A stretch of 64,000 nt of DNA from the NCBI GenBank assembly GCA_048013815.1, contig CM106586.1, positions 19,654,001 to 19,718,000 of the forward strand, read 5' to 3'. Under the pieces are notes generated by a model, which saw nothing but the letters and a program-made list of their open reading frames with translations, was not told the origin of the DNA and did no database searches. Positions within the stretch are counted from its first letter, which is position 1; each line of letters begins with the position of its first letter. The position numbers and the translations under genes were made by a program. Shown in pieces: positions 25,606 to 35,004 of the stretch. The stretch comes from Setoptus koraiensis. Lineage: Eukaryota; Arthropoda.

Positions 25606-26170
25606 TATCATTGGGTTGTTGCGTAACATTGCGTCACACTGCGTTTCCTCGGGCTTGCGTGTGCTGGCGCGCTGTGTCATAATGGCAGCGGCACAAACAA
25701 CAAGTGGCCAAAACAAGTCGCTGCAACAACTTGCAACAACGCTCACCGCAACGACAACAACGCCGACCGGCACACACAACAGGCGCTTGTTTTGCATAAG
25801 AACAACAGCAGCCGCTTGTGAATTTAAATGTAAATTTGAATGTCGCATCCCTCGAATTAAATCTCTCTCTCCTCTGGGCTGAATTATCTCCGCCGAACAG
25901 TGTGTGTGAATGCGCCGGCTATTAGATTGCCGGCGCAAATAACTGTATGTGTGTATCACATGACAGTGGGCAGTTTGTGTGTGTCCGAGGGAGCGACTGT
26001 TTGTGTCCCACGATCAGATTAGATCAGAATTGTCGCACACTTGGCACCGCGGACGGCGGACACCGGACACTGCGCAACAACGGACAAGATCGTCTTCTTA
26101 TCCGACCGAGCGCTGTCTGCGCGCCGCTTCTGGTCACTTGTGTCACTGCTAAAATTGGTCAAATGGCTCG

Positions 26171-26226
26171 AATTTGGCCAATTCGAGCGACTTGCGGCCA
26201 ATTCGAGCGACTTGCGACCAATTCGT
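26171..26226. repeat. 20-bp repeat (GCCAATTCGAGCGACTTGCG)
   Basis: Two and a half tandem copies. Confidence 0.8.
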
Positions 26227-27247
26227 CGCCGGCCGGCGCAAACTTTGCACTGCAAAGGCCGCCGTGGCGCACGGTACAAATTGGTGGCCGCTCTAATGTC
26301 ATCGCTGGCCACCTCTAAAGTTTGCAGTCTAAACCTGTACCCATTGTTTGCTGGCGGTGGTTTGTTGCGCAACCACCGTGTGCGTCCATTGCCATTGATT
26401 GCGGGTCTTATGCGTATCGCGCGCGCGCGCGCCACTGGTAGCCCGACACTGTTGCTGTCGCCATAACGACGGGCGCTTCCGCTCTGTTGCGCCAGTTGCC
26501 ATGACGACTGCCTCTGTCATTATTATGTAACAGCCGAAATGGCTCTCTCAATAGCCGGCCTGCAACGTGTGTGACACTGAGTGTGCCAAAATGGTGGTAG
26601 TGCCAGGGTGACAGATAAATGAGATATGGAGTTGCCAAAAATGAATCGCAGGCAACTTATAACTGCTTGTACTTATGTAATCTCTGGGCTCACCCAGTCA
26701 GTTACTGACTCAGTCACTCAGGCACCGCGGCCGCTGCGAAGTGTGATTGTCCGTCTGAGCGTATTGTATCATCCTGTTGTTGTTCACATTACATCGCCGC
26801 ATCAACATCAACAGCAGCAGCACCATTGCCGCCAGCAGCAACAACAAGTGCCAGTCCATTTGATGCAGGCCAATTGTGGCCTAATGATGATGGATAAGTG
26901 GCGCTGGTGGTCAAGGTGAATTGGACGACACACACACCTACGGGCGCTATTGAAAGGCATCCATTGATAATAGCAACAACAACGACAACAACAACAGGCT
27001 GCGATGGAGTTGATCGCAGCTTGCCATCGCATAGAAATCGCCATGGTGTCTGATGCTGCACAAAGGCAGCAACGTCGCCTCGTTGCCAAACAACAACAAT
27101 AACAACAACAACAATAATGTCCTCATCAGTGTCACTGCAACTACAGCTACATTTATAAAACTACTACTACTACCACATCGGCTACTACTAACAAGCCGCC
27201 ACTATTTGGCGGCCAAGGCGACACCGTCCGCACCGTCGGCACCTCAC

Positions 27248-27311
27248 CTGGCTGCGCTGGCCAGGGCGTGTTTGGCTTGTTGCGTCACCTTGATCTCAAT
27301 AGTGGATGCGG
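27248..27311 (-). other. Candidate 64-bp exon inside the desert
   Basis: On the minus strand a 64-base segment is preceded by a pyrimidine-rich acceptor (GCTTTTTAG) and followed by a donor (CAG/GTGAGG). Only one of the three frames is open, reading ASTIEIKVTQQAKHALASAA. The residues look like ordinary protein rather than repeat. I recognise no family, found no convincing partner exon, and 29 kb of DNA will hold some chance acceptor-donor pairs. It is listed as a lead toward a gene with tiny exons, not as a gene. Confidence 0.2.
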
Positions 27312-27362
27312 CTAAAAAGCAAAATTGAAAAATTTAGTGCCACTCGATTTAGTGGTCAGGCC

Positions 27363-27365
<3 letters not shown>

Positions 27366-27404
<39 letters not shown>
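27366..27404. repeat. (GT)20 microsatellite
   Basis: Perfect GT dinucleotides. A complementary (CA)n tract follows at 27733-27762. Confidence 0.95.
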
Positions 27405-27730
27405 TTGGGTGATACTGAGGGTGCCTGTAGCTGTTGCTGCCTGTAGTTGTTGCTGGACACGGCAAAACAACTGCAGGCCGACGACAACAACAACAAGATT
27501 ACAGGCTGCAAGCGCGCACCGTGGACGCCGCCGAGGCAGTGGAGAAAAAAAAGATCAATTGGTCATCAATGGCAGTTGTTGGCTGTGTGAGAAAAGTGAC
27601 CTCCTGTCCTGTCCAAAAACGTTGCCTGTCCACTGCACCCTCTGTGGCGTATCAGCCAGCCAAGACCAGGTCGACAACTATCAACAAGACATTGTTAGCA
27701 CTATGTGACCACTGGTCACTCCGGGTGCTG

Positions 27731-27732
<2 letters not shown>

Positions 27733-27762
<30 letters not shown>
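27733..27762. repeat. (CA)15 microsatellite
   Basis: Perfect CA dinucleotides, in inverted orientation to the GT tract 330 bp upstream. Confidence 0.95.
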
Positions 27763-27769
<7 letters not shown>

Positions 27770-27878
27770 CTGACCACTGCTTTATGTATCTTGTGAGCAT
27801 GTTGCGTAATAATTGGCAGACATGGGCGCAACAATAATTGATGGTGGCTGCCTCGTCTTTGTTCTTACCTGCCGTTCC

Positions 27879-27948
27879 TCTGGCGCACTATTCTGGCGCA
27901 CTATTCTGGCGCACTATTCTGGCGTGTTCTTCTGGCGTGTTCTTCTGG
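27879..27948. repeat. 13-bp minisatellite (unit TCTGGCGCACTAT)
   Basis: Three perfect units, then two of the variant TCTGGCGTGTTCT and a partial sixth. The switch of variant shows local duplication of the changed unit. Confidence 0.9.
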
Positions 27949-28958
27949 GGCACGCTGTGAGCTGGTGTGTTCTGGCGAGGGCACTGGGACACCGAAGCCC
28001 GACGATGGTCTGTTGAGCGGACGACGACGCGCTGAATGTCGATGCTTGCTGATTGGTGCCGCTAGTGATTGATTGATTGCACACAATGACGCTGGACTGT
28101 TGATTGCATTTATAATCGATGGCTAGCTGCCAGATCGGCGATGGCTGCGAACGGATAACGGTGTTAGTTTGGCGCACAACGCAACTCGTGCTTCTTGCTG
28201 TGATCTTGCTGTATTTGTTGTAAGTTGTATTTCGTTGTTGTGATTGGTATTTTGCTGTGATTTAGATCTTGTTGTGTGACTCGTATTTCGTCGTGATTTG
28301 TAGTTTGTTGCGACCGATCTAGTTTTGCTCGCTGGCAATCAATTTTCGCCCGCAATCGCTCGCTTGATATTGAGCTGGTCGATTTTAAATCGGCCTGATG
28401 ATATTAATATGATGATTAGATGATGATCATTGATTGGCAATTAGTGATTCGCATGTGGCCTTGTGTTGGCTGTGTTTTCTTGGTGGTCGTTTTAGTGGTT
28501 GCCGTTGTTGTCACTGGCTGCACTTGGGTGTGATGTTGACTGGACGAGAGCCAAAGTCCGAATGACCCAACCACAACAACAATGGCCGATGCTATAGTTA
28601 CCGCAGGGCGGGGCTTCTCGTGAGCGCCGCCAGACGGCAACACCGTCCGCTGGCACTAGGCTGGCCGAAATCGCGCTCGAGGGGGCGTAAGGGGGGCATT
28701 GCGCCAATGCCGTTGCCATTGTGTGCATTGGCCAATGCAACGGCAACTCATTATAAGAGTCTCAGTAGACAGAGCGACGTGAGGCGACACCTACAGTGCC
28801 GAAACAGAGACACAGTTAGTGATGACGGTGCATAGTGGTGTCAACATGGCCAATATAGGACGCCTCTGCTGTGCACACTGGTGCGCGTGTGGGTGCTCAA
28901 GCGCCTCTCCCACACAACCTGACGACGTGGCCCTAATTTGATTGGCCTCTCGCAACCA

Positions 28959-29016
28959 TCGAACTTTTAACCGGATCGAACTTTTAACCGGATCGAACTT
29001 TCAACCGGATCGAACC
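28959..29016. repeat. 17-bp minisatellite (unit ATCGAACTTTTAACCGG)
   Basis: Three copies at the edge of the desert, the last with one change. Confidence 0.9.
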
Positions 29017-29099
29017 ATCGCCAGCATTGAACTCACCAGGCCAAAGAGCGCCCATTTGCGTTTCGCACTATGCACTCCGCGCCTCATAATTAGCATTTT

Positions 29100-29167
29100 A
29101 TCCTTTTACACGTTTTATCCTTTTATACGTTCGATCCTTTTATACTTTTTATCCTTTTATGCGTTTT
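29100..29167. repeat. 17-bp minisatellite (unit ATCCTTTTATACGTTTT)
   Basis: Four copies with two or three changes each. This AT-rich array marks the switch from the GC-rich desert to the gene cluster. Confidence 0.85.
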
Positions 29168-29336
29168 ATGCATTATATTTTGTATTTTTTATTCGACGCT
29201 CATTTATACCACATTCACAGGCACCACACAGGCTACACATTTCAGGCTATACAATTTACAGTTTGCGCTCTTGGAACGCCAACACATAACTGGAGATCTC
29301 ACCCATTCCATAAGGCAAAATTATCTCGCGCCAACG

Positions 29337-29648
29337 ATGGACGGCCAAGGAAGCCAAGAAAGACGAAAGAGGCCTCGCTTCAAGATAACACCAAAGAGAC
29401 TGTTCCACACACCGGCAGTGCGACCCACAATGGACCAAGTAAGACGAAGAGTCGCCGAGTGGCTCGAGAATCATGTCCAAGATATCCATAGAAACACAAG
29501 CGGAATAGATCGGCTGTATATGTCACAAGCCATCATAGACCCGCCAATTGTAACAATATCAACGGAGCGACATACTGCGGAGCAGGAAAAATATGACAAA
29601 TCTACGCAAACCAGCCATCACGACCAACAGTTTGAGCCATGGCCTTAG
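29337..29648 (+). CDS. Hypothetical 103-residue open frame, family not recognised
   Basis: An ATG at 29337 opens a frame of 103 codons that reads as ordinary hydrophilic protein: a basic start (QERRKRPRFKITPKR), a helical middle (RRRVAEWLENHVQDI) and a polar end. The frame is also open upstream to about 29,271, where a possible acceptor (ATTTACAG) lies, so it could be an exon. It ends where the duplicated prolyl oligopeptidase tail begins, so its stop may lie in the inserted sequence and it may be the truncated remnant of a gene broken by that duplication. No domain, signal peptide or membrane segment is visible. Confidence 0.25.
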   Translation: MDGQGSQERRKRPRFKITPKRLFHTPAVRPTMDQVRRRVAEWLENHVQDIHRNTSGIDRLYMSQAIIDPPIVTISTERHTAEQEKYDKSTQTSHHDQQFEPWP

Positions 29649-29980
29649 CGCAATTGCAGCAAATCTCGGTGAAAAAGTCCTTCAGAATACCCCTCTTCTA
29701 ATAAGGGTCGGTACCAACGCAAGTCACGGAGCAGTCAAACCTGTTACTAAGACTATTGATGAGTCTACAGATATTTATTACTTTTCGAAAAGTTCACTCG
29801 AGTTACACTTCGAACCATAATCGATTCCAATGAGAAGAAAATGTCATCCTGATCTACTGATACCCAATTGAATAAAAATCAAATAGAATCCTACAATTAT
29901 TTTACAACATAGATCTCGAATAAGCATTGTTGTCATCATTTAGTGTTGTTTCCGCCCTCTGCTCCACGCAGCAAAAACTT
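29638..29980 (+). pseudogene. Inverted, diverged copy of the 3' end of prolyl oligopeptidase
   Basis: Positions 29,638-29,820 encode a tail matching the last 60 or so residues of the intact gene at 31,924-34,270, including TPLLIRV, a KTIDE..TDIY block and the final FEP stop. The catalytic loop reads NASHGAVK where the intact enzyme has DAGHGAGK, and there is no upstream enzyme. Homology continues through the 3' flank to about 29,980, matching the reverse complement of about 31,764-31,923. It is therefore a segmental copy of genomic DNA, not a processed transcript. Coding identity looks near 80 percent by eye, and the flank is more alike. The copy and its parent face each other across ABRA. 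Confidence 0.85.
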
Positions 29981-30860
29981 GGCTCTATATAATGACAATT
30001 AGATAATGAGATTCACGGCATTTTGAACCTCAGGCAATTCCAGGAAGAGCAAAATATCTCTTTAATCTACAGATGACCGTGTGTAGAATCGAGAGCAATC
30101 CTTCAATTATTTCACAACACTTATCTTAAACAAACATTTGGTCTTGGAAACTTTACAATGGGAGGAGATGCGGTGAACCAAAACAGTTTCCAGTGCAAAA
30201 CATCAAGATATCACTAGGAAAATAGTCTTGGTTACGTACGACTTATGTAGCGTATGATGCACTGTTGACGCGAACATTTGGCCTCGTTTCAATCACAACA
30301 TGAATGAGAGAATTAAAGAAGCCTCGTCATCATCGTAAACATGTGTACAACAGCGATAATCTTATAAATGGTGATTCACATACGATTCCACAAACAAAAT
30401 CATGCATAAACAAATGTTTACCGTATCTCAAGGACGCAAACACAAATCACCTCCATCTGCCTAGATCCTTGTCTATTCTTCGAAGAACTTAGCAAGGTCA
30501 AACTTGAAAGATGCAAAAATGGTGGCATGTAATATGTCGCCATGTGACGATACGTCTTGTCACTTACAGTTGACGGTGTTGACTAGACTAGGCAGAACGT
30601 TCTTGGCAGTGAACTTGAAACTGAGCCAAACAATGGGAGGAGCGCTGATGCAGCAGACAAGGGTCTAACTTTCGTTTATGGCACTTAGGAACGCACTTAG
30701 GATTTCGATTGTAGCCTGGAATTGGATGGAAAATTCTTCAGTCACAACAGTACATTCAGTTAGCAGCCTCTCTCACAGTTGTAAGTGTCGACTTGAGTGT
30801 GGTCATTAATTATAAACTATAAATTTACAATCGTCTATTCAAAAAAGAGTTACTTCAATA
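29981..30860. other. Intergenic, no gene seen
   Basis: AT-rich unique sequence with no convincing frame. Short look-alike phrases (AATGGGAGGAG at about 30,158 and 30,630) suggest old local duplications. The final 60 bases before ABRA are AT-rich (TATAAACTATAAATTT near 30,808) and probably hold its promoter. Confidence 0.6.
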
Positions 30861-30962
30861 TTGCAACACAACATATCAACAACTCACCAATCAAGAATTA
30901 TAGATCTTCAATTTAACGCAAGTTTTATCGACAATCTTTCAATCAAAACAGAGAAAGACAAA

Positions 30963-31698
30963 ATGTCGACCGAGTCGCCCATTGTGGCTACTAATTCACC
31001 CAGAATCTTCGGTAATGACAAACTTTCGTCGAGAATCTCACAGTTTCAAACCGCTGCCGACAAATCAAATTGGGAACAAAAACAGAATCCATTCTCTGGC
31101 TCTTTTGAGGCTTCCTCACTGAGGGGCAAAATCAACATCAACGACCCAAAGTAAGTATAAATCGACCAAAAACTAATACTATGCGATAGAGGTGGCATGA
31201 TGTGGTCGATCTAACCAAACACTTGGCCAATGTCATCTTGATTTACTCAGCTATGGAAGGCCAATACCAGGTTCCAAAACAGAGGCTCGTGGAATCAAAG
31301 CCCATGAGAGTATTGAGGATGAGATCAGAGTTCTTTGTTCTGTCATCGAAGACCACGGACGACCAGTTTCACCCGGTGTAGAGGGCATCGCCGAGATCAC
31401 ATTCGGAGAGCTATTTCGTGTAAGTTATTGTGCCCATAATCAGTTCAGTACAAACTCTTTGTTGATCACTAATCAATTAAACCTTACTTATCTCCCTTCT
31501 ATACAGCTCTACCAAGTCATCTCTAATAAAGTGGTGGGAGTGCTGATTCGAGCCAGGAAACATGGTTATCTGAACTTTGAAGGGGAGATGCTGTATCAAA
31601 GAAGAGACGACGACAAGATCATAACATTAATCAAATCACCTCAGCGAGGCTACCAGGTGACCAAAAACAACATCATAAAGATACCGAACAAGTCATGA
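30963..31698 (+). CDS. ABRA: Actin-binding Rho-activating protein (ABRA/STARS), Costars domain
   Basis: Three exons join in frame: 30963-31150, 31251-31419 and 31507-31698, with introns of 100 and 87 bp that begin GTAAGT and end CAG. The product is 182 residues. The first exon encodes a low-complexity Ser/Thr-rich N-terminus; exons 2 and 3 encode a full Costars domain beginning YGRPIPGSKTEARG and containing FGELFRLYQVISNKVVGVLI and ARKHGYLNFEGEMLYQ, which match the vertebrate STARS C-terminus closely. Family members bind actin and promote Rho-SRF/MRTF signalling, notably in muscle. An in-frame ATG at 30861 would add 34 residues; 30963 (CAAAATGTC) is chosen because the homologous part starts later and the extension looks like leader. 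The gene ends 225 bp from the convergent prolyl oligopeptidase gene and sits between that gene and its inverted partial copy. Confidence 0.9.
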
Positions 31699-31923
31699 GG
31701 TTAACGGTAAATCCCGGGATCATTTCACATGGGCAACTATCAATATATCAAGGTAGTTTCTAAAGTTTTTGTTGCGTGGAGCAGAGGGCGGAAACAACAC
31801 TAAATGATGACAACAATGCTTGTTCGAGATCAATGTTGTAAAATAATTGTAGGATTCTATTTGATTTTTATTCAATATGGGTATCAGTAGATCAGGATGA
31901 CATTTTCTTCTCATTGGAATCGA

Positions 31924-34270
31924 TTATGGTTCGAAACGTAACTTGAGTGAATTTATCAAAAAGCAATAAATATCTGTATACTCATCAATAGTTTTAGTAA
32001 TAGGTTTACCTGCTCCGTGACCTGCGTCTGTATCGACCCTTATTAGAAGAGGGGTATCCTGATCGACTTTATCACCTAGATAATACTGCATTTGAGCCGC
32101 AAATTTCAAACTGTGAGCAGGTACTACCCTATCGTCGTGATCAGCAGTCAGCAATAACGTGGCCGGATACTTGTCGGTATCTGGTATGTTATGATACGGC
32201 GAATATTTAATAAGGTTTTCGAAGTGTTCCTTTTCATCCGGTGAACCATAGTCCGATGTCCATGCGTGACCTATGGTAAATGTATGGAATCTTAGCATGT
32301 CCATCACACCAACATGAGCTATAGTGGCGCCAAACAAATCTGGCCTCTGATTAGAAACGGTGGCCACTAGGAGGCCGCCATTTGAACCTCCCTCAATTGC
32401 CAACTTCTCACTGGATGTATATTTATTTTTGACGAGATATTCAGCTGCGTAAATGAAATCGTCGAAACAATTTTGTTTGTTCAGCAATCTACCAGAATCA
32501 TGCCAATCTTGTCCTAGCTCGCCACCACCTCTGATGTTGGCAACGGCAAAAACGCCATTAACATTTTTTAGCCAAATTAAACGGTTGATATTGAAAGTTG
32601 AGGTGACCTGATGGTTGAATCCACCGTATCCATACAGTAGGCAAGGACTTTCACCGTTCAAGTTTATGTTTTTTCTGTGCACAAGGAACATCGGCACTTT
32701 AGTACCGTCCTTGCTATCATAGAATACCTGATTGATGACAAACTCATCGGGATCGAAATTCCTCGGTTTAGATTGGCGCAAAATCTGTGGCTCATTCTCT
32801 AAATTATTCAAGTTAAAATGATAAGTCATTCCAGGGGTTAAGAAAGATGTAAATTGAAAAAAGATTTCGGTGTCTTCGCGCCGTCCGCTAGATTTGGATA
32901 TTGTGCCCATTGAAGTGGAGAATTTTTTGATTAAGTTACCCTCTAGCTCGTGCAACTCTAAATAGTGAACAACCTTTCTAAGATAATTTACCAAAATATA
33001 GTCCTTATAGTTGCACGTGAATACCTCTGCCCAAGTAAGAACATCTTCATCGTGTGATGGTATAACATCGGTCCAGTCTTTTGGGTCCGGTTTGTTCAAG
33101 TCTATCTTGACAATGCGATAATTTTTGGCATCTAGATTTGTTCTAGCGTAGAAGATATTTCCATTGTTGGTAACGTACTCGAACTTTGCACCGAACTTGT
33201 CGTAGATCGGTTTAAGAATTAGTCTTTTGGCATGTTGGAGATCAGGGTCGTGCAAATCGCAAACGAACCACTGATTGTCGTGACAACCCTCGCCGGGAAA
33301 CACATTCAGATATCGACCGTCATCAGAGACGCAAGCATCAACAAGCCATTTGGGATTTTGCGGAAAATCCACAGCTAGCCTGTCGTAGATTTGGTCTGAA
33401 TACAATCTATGATAATACAACGAATGGTTTTCATTTGATTCGACTTCAGAGACTTTGCCCTCATGCTCTGGGTATTTAGCGTAGAAGAATCCAGAATTAT
33501 CATGCAACCAGGATATCGATGTAAATTTACAACGCTCCAGCTTGTCCGGTAGATCCAGGTTTGTCTCAAGATCTTTTATGAAGATCTCAATCCAATCTGA
33601 ACCACTGTAACTCAAGCCATAAGCGAAAAACTTTCCATCGTTAGAGAATGCGGTCAAACTTAATGCAACGGTTCCATCATCACTCAGTGTGTTGGGATCA
33701 AAAAAAATCCTGGGCTCTGAATCTAATGTGTCCTGTTCATAGAGAACGGATTGGTTTTGTAATCCGGAATTTCTATAAAAGTAATATTTACCTCCACGCT
33801 TGAATGGGCAGCCAAATTTTTCGTAGTTCGTATTGTCAGTGAGTTTCTTCTTGATGGCCGCACGATGGGGGCACGAGCTGACGTAAGGCATTGTTATACA
33901 ATTTTGTACGTGAATGAAATCTTTTGTCCTTACTGAGTTGGGATCTTCGAGCCATCTGTATGGATCTGTCACCTAGTTATAGAGTAGGTTATAAAATTGT
34001 ATTAGACTCTGAGTCATTTGTACATATGTTTATCTGATGGTGATGGAGACGAAGAGATTAGCTTACCAGATGACCGTGTAGATCATCAACAAGAAGGTCA
34101 TCACGATAAGCTTCAGGATACTGGAATCTACTAAGACTGGTAGTTGGCATAACTGATGCAGACAGTGTCGGGTCGATCCTGGGGCGTTTGGCTCTTGAGA
34201 AAGTTTGTCTAGTATGACTAAAAATACTAGTAACTATCCTACGGATAGTTGGGCACGAATTTCGAGACAT
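31924..34270 (-). CDS. PREP: Prolyl oligopeptidase (S9A), optional N-terminal extension
   Basis: Two exons: 34067-34270 and 31924-33972, separated by a 94-bp intron (donor GTAAGC, acceptor CTAG); the join reads DDLHGHL-VTDPYRW. The long form has 750 residues. Starting at the internal Met-41 (ATG at 34148-34150, MPTTSLSRFQYPEAYRD) gives 710, the length of the pig enzyme, and the catalytic Ser (GGSNGGLL, residue 558 in that numbering) and His (DAGHGAGK, residue 680) then fall in register; the Asp lies in TADHDDRVVP. The enzyme cleaves short peptides after proline; a seven-bladed propeller (middle of the chain) gates the hydrolase domain. Residues 1-40 are Arg-rich and nearly free of acidic residues, like a mitochondrial presequence. 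A partial copy of the 3' end lies at 29.6 kb. Confidence 0.95.
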
Positions 34271-34305
34271 TTGTTGAGTGATGCATTATGATTGGTATCT
34301 ACTCC

Positions 34306-34313
34306 TATTTATA
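34306..34313 (-). promoter_or_regulatory. TATA box of prolyl oligopeptidase
   Basis: TATAAATA on the minus strand lies 36-43 bp upstream of the first ATG (34270), with an initiator-like ATCACTCA at about 34,275-34,282, some 30 bp downstream. The predicted transcript would have a leader of only about 10 bases, so ribosomes might skip the first ATG and use Met-41 as well. Confidence 0.55.
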
Positions 34314-34740
34314 CTGATAGCTAGGAGCTTGACCGGCTGCGAAATTTTCCATAGCGCATGCTATTTGATAGAGTAGAGCAGTCCGTATGAGTGCGTTTTC
34401 GTACCTACATTTTCCTTACGCACGAGGCGCCTTGAGCCGAACAGCGCGCAACTGCACCTGCTCTGGAGCACGCTAGAGCAAGCAATTAAAAAGTGAAACA
34501 TTTTACGGAACAGTCTGCTTTCAGCTTCACATTTTTTCGCCAACGCCAGCACCTCTGGCGGATTTTTCTTGAACCCAGTGTGAGTGCATTGGAAAAAGGA
34601 CACAGTAATATGAACAACATGCACACAAATCTAACAGCACATGAGCATTTTAGCCGACAACGTTACGAAAAAGATGGAATAACCGCCTGCCCATGCACGC
34701 CTGTGACTAGTCGATGTAAAAACTCGCATCACCACTCTAT
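34314..34740. other. Head-to-head intergenic region with a dispersed repeat
   Basis: This lies between the divergent prolyl oligopeptidase and mTERF3 genes. It holds one copy of a dispersed repeat (34470-34575), and from about 34,617 it starts to resemble the mRpL13 upstream region in inverted orientation (shared ACAGCACATGAGCATT and GCCGACAACGTTACGA). Confidence 0.7.
34470..34575 (+). repeat. Dispersed repeat, copy A
   Basis: Shares GCTAGAGCAA, a TGAAACA...CTGCTTTC.GCTT.ACATTTTT block and CTGGCGGATTTTT in the same order and spacing with 63638-63740, at roughly 70 percent identity by eye. It has no coding capacity. It may be a SINE, a MITE or a conserved 5' flank; no ends are clear. Confidence 0.6.
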
Positions 34741-35004
34741 TTAACCTAATGGGCTTGTTGTTAAACTTTAACGGACACCGGCCCTCAGAAAGACACGACC
34801 AACTTGGATGAAATCTATTCGAATTCAAGATAGAAATATTTTTCAATTCACACCATCAGCTGCCCACAACAGACAATGCTCACAAGATTGAGGCGAGTGA
34901 AACAATGGCAAACATTCACACGAACATGGTGGCTGTATGACGCGAAATGGCAGGATCCCTTTGACAGTGGCCTACTTATATCCAGGTATCTAAGTGGAAA
35001 GCAG
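34741..35004 (+). repeat. Left arm of inverted duplication (mRpL13 5' region copy)
   Basis: Matches the reverse complement of 38775-39038 with about three differences in 264 bp; weaker similarity extends outward by another 120 bp. It spans about 135 bp upstream of the start codon and 43 codons. The arms enclose 3.8 kb with mTERF3, shadow and POLR3K. Confidence 0.95.

Larger units (their letters stand above)
1..28930. other. GC-rich gene desert packed with short tandem repeats
   Basis: No open frame in either strand resembles a known protein. The long frames here run through CAA, CAG, GTT or minisatellite arrays and are open in several frames at once, as expected of repeats and GC-rich DNA. 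CpG is abundant, and GGCC, GCCGGC and CGAATTCG-like words recur everywhere. Numerous tandem arrays, none sharing a unit with another, are listed separately. It could be a regulatory desert, a giant intron with tiny exons, or heterochromatin-like DNA; the sequence does not decide. The composition changes sharply near 28.9-29.1 kb, where the gene cluster begins. Confidence 0.75.

Noticed and set aside
27540-27708. Zinc-finger-like cysteine pattern (CWLC...C...CTLC) in a plus frame
   Set aside because: The spacing fits no known finger, another frame is also open, and the frame begins in a GT microsatellite.
30300-30700. Further prolyl oligopeptidase fragments downstream of the 29.6-kb copy
   Set aside because: Only short look-alike phrases (LERCK-like) were seen, too weak to call.
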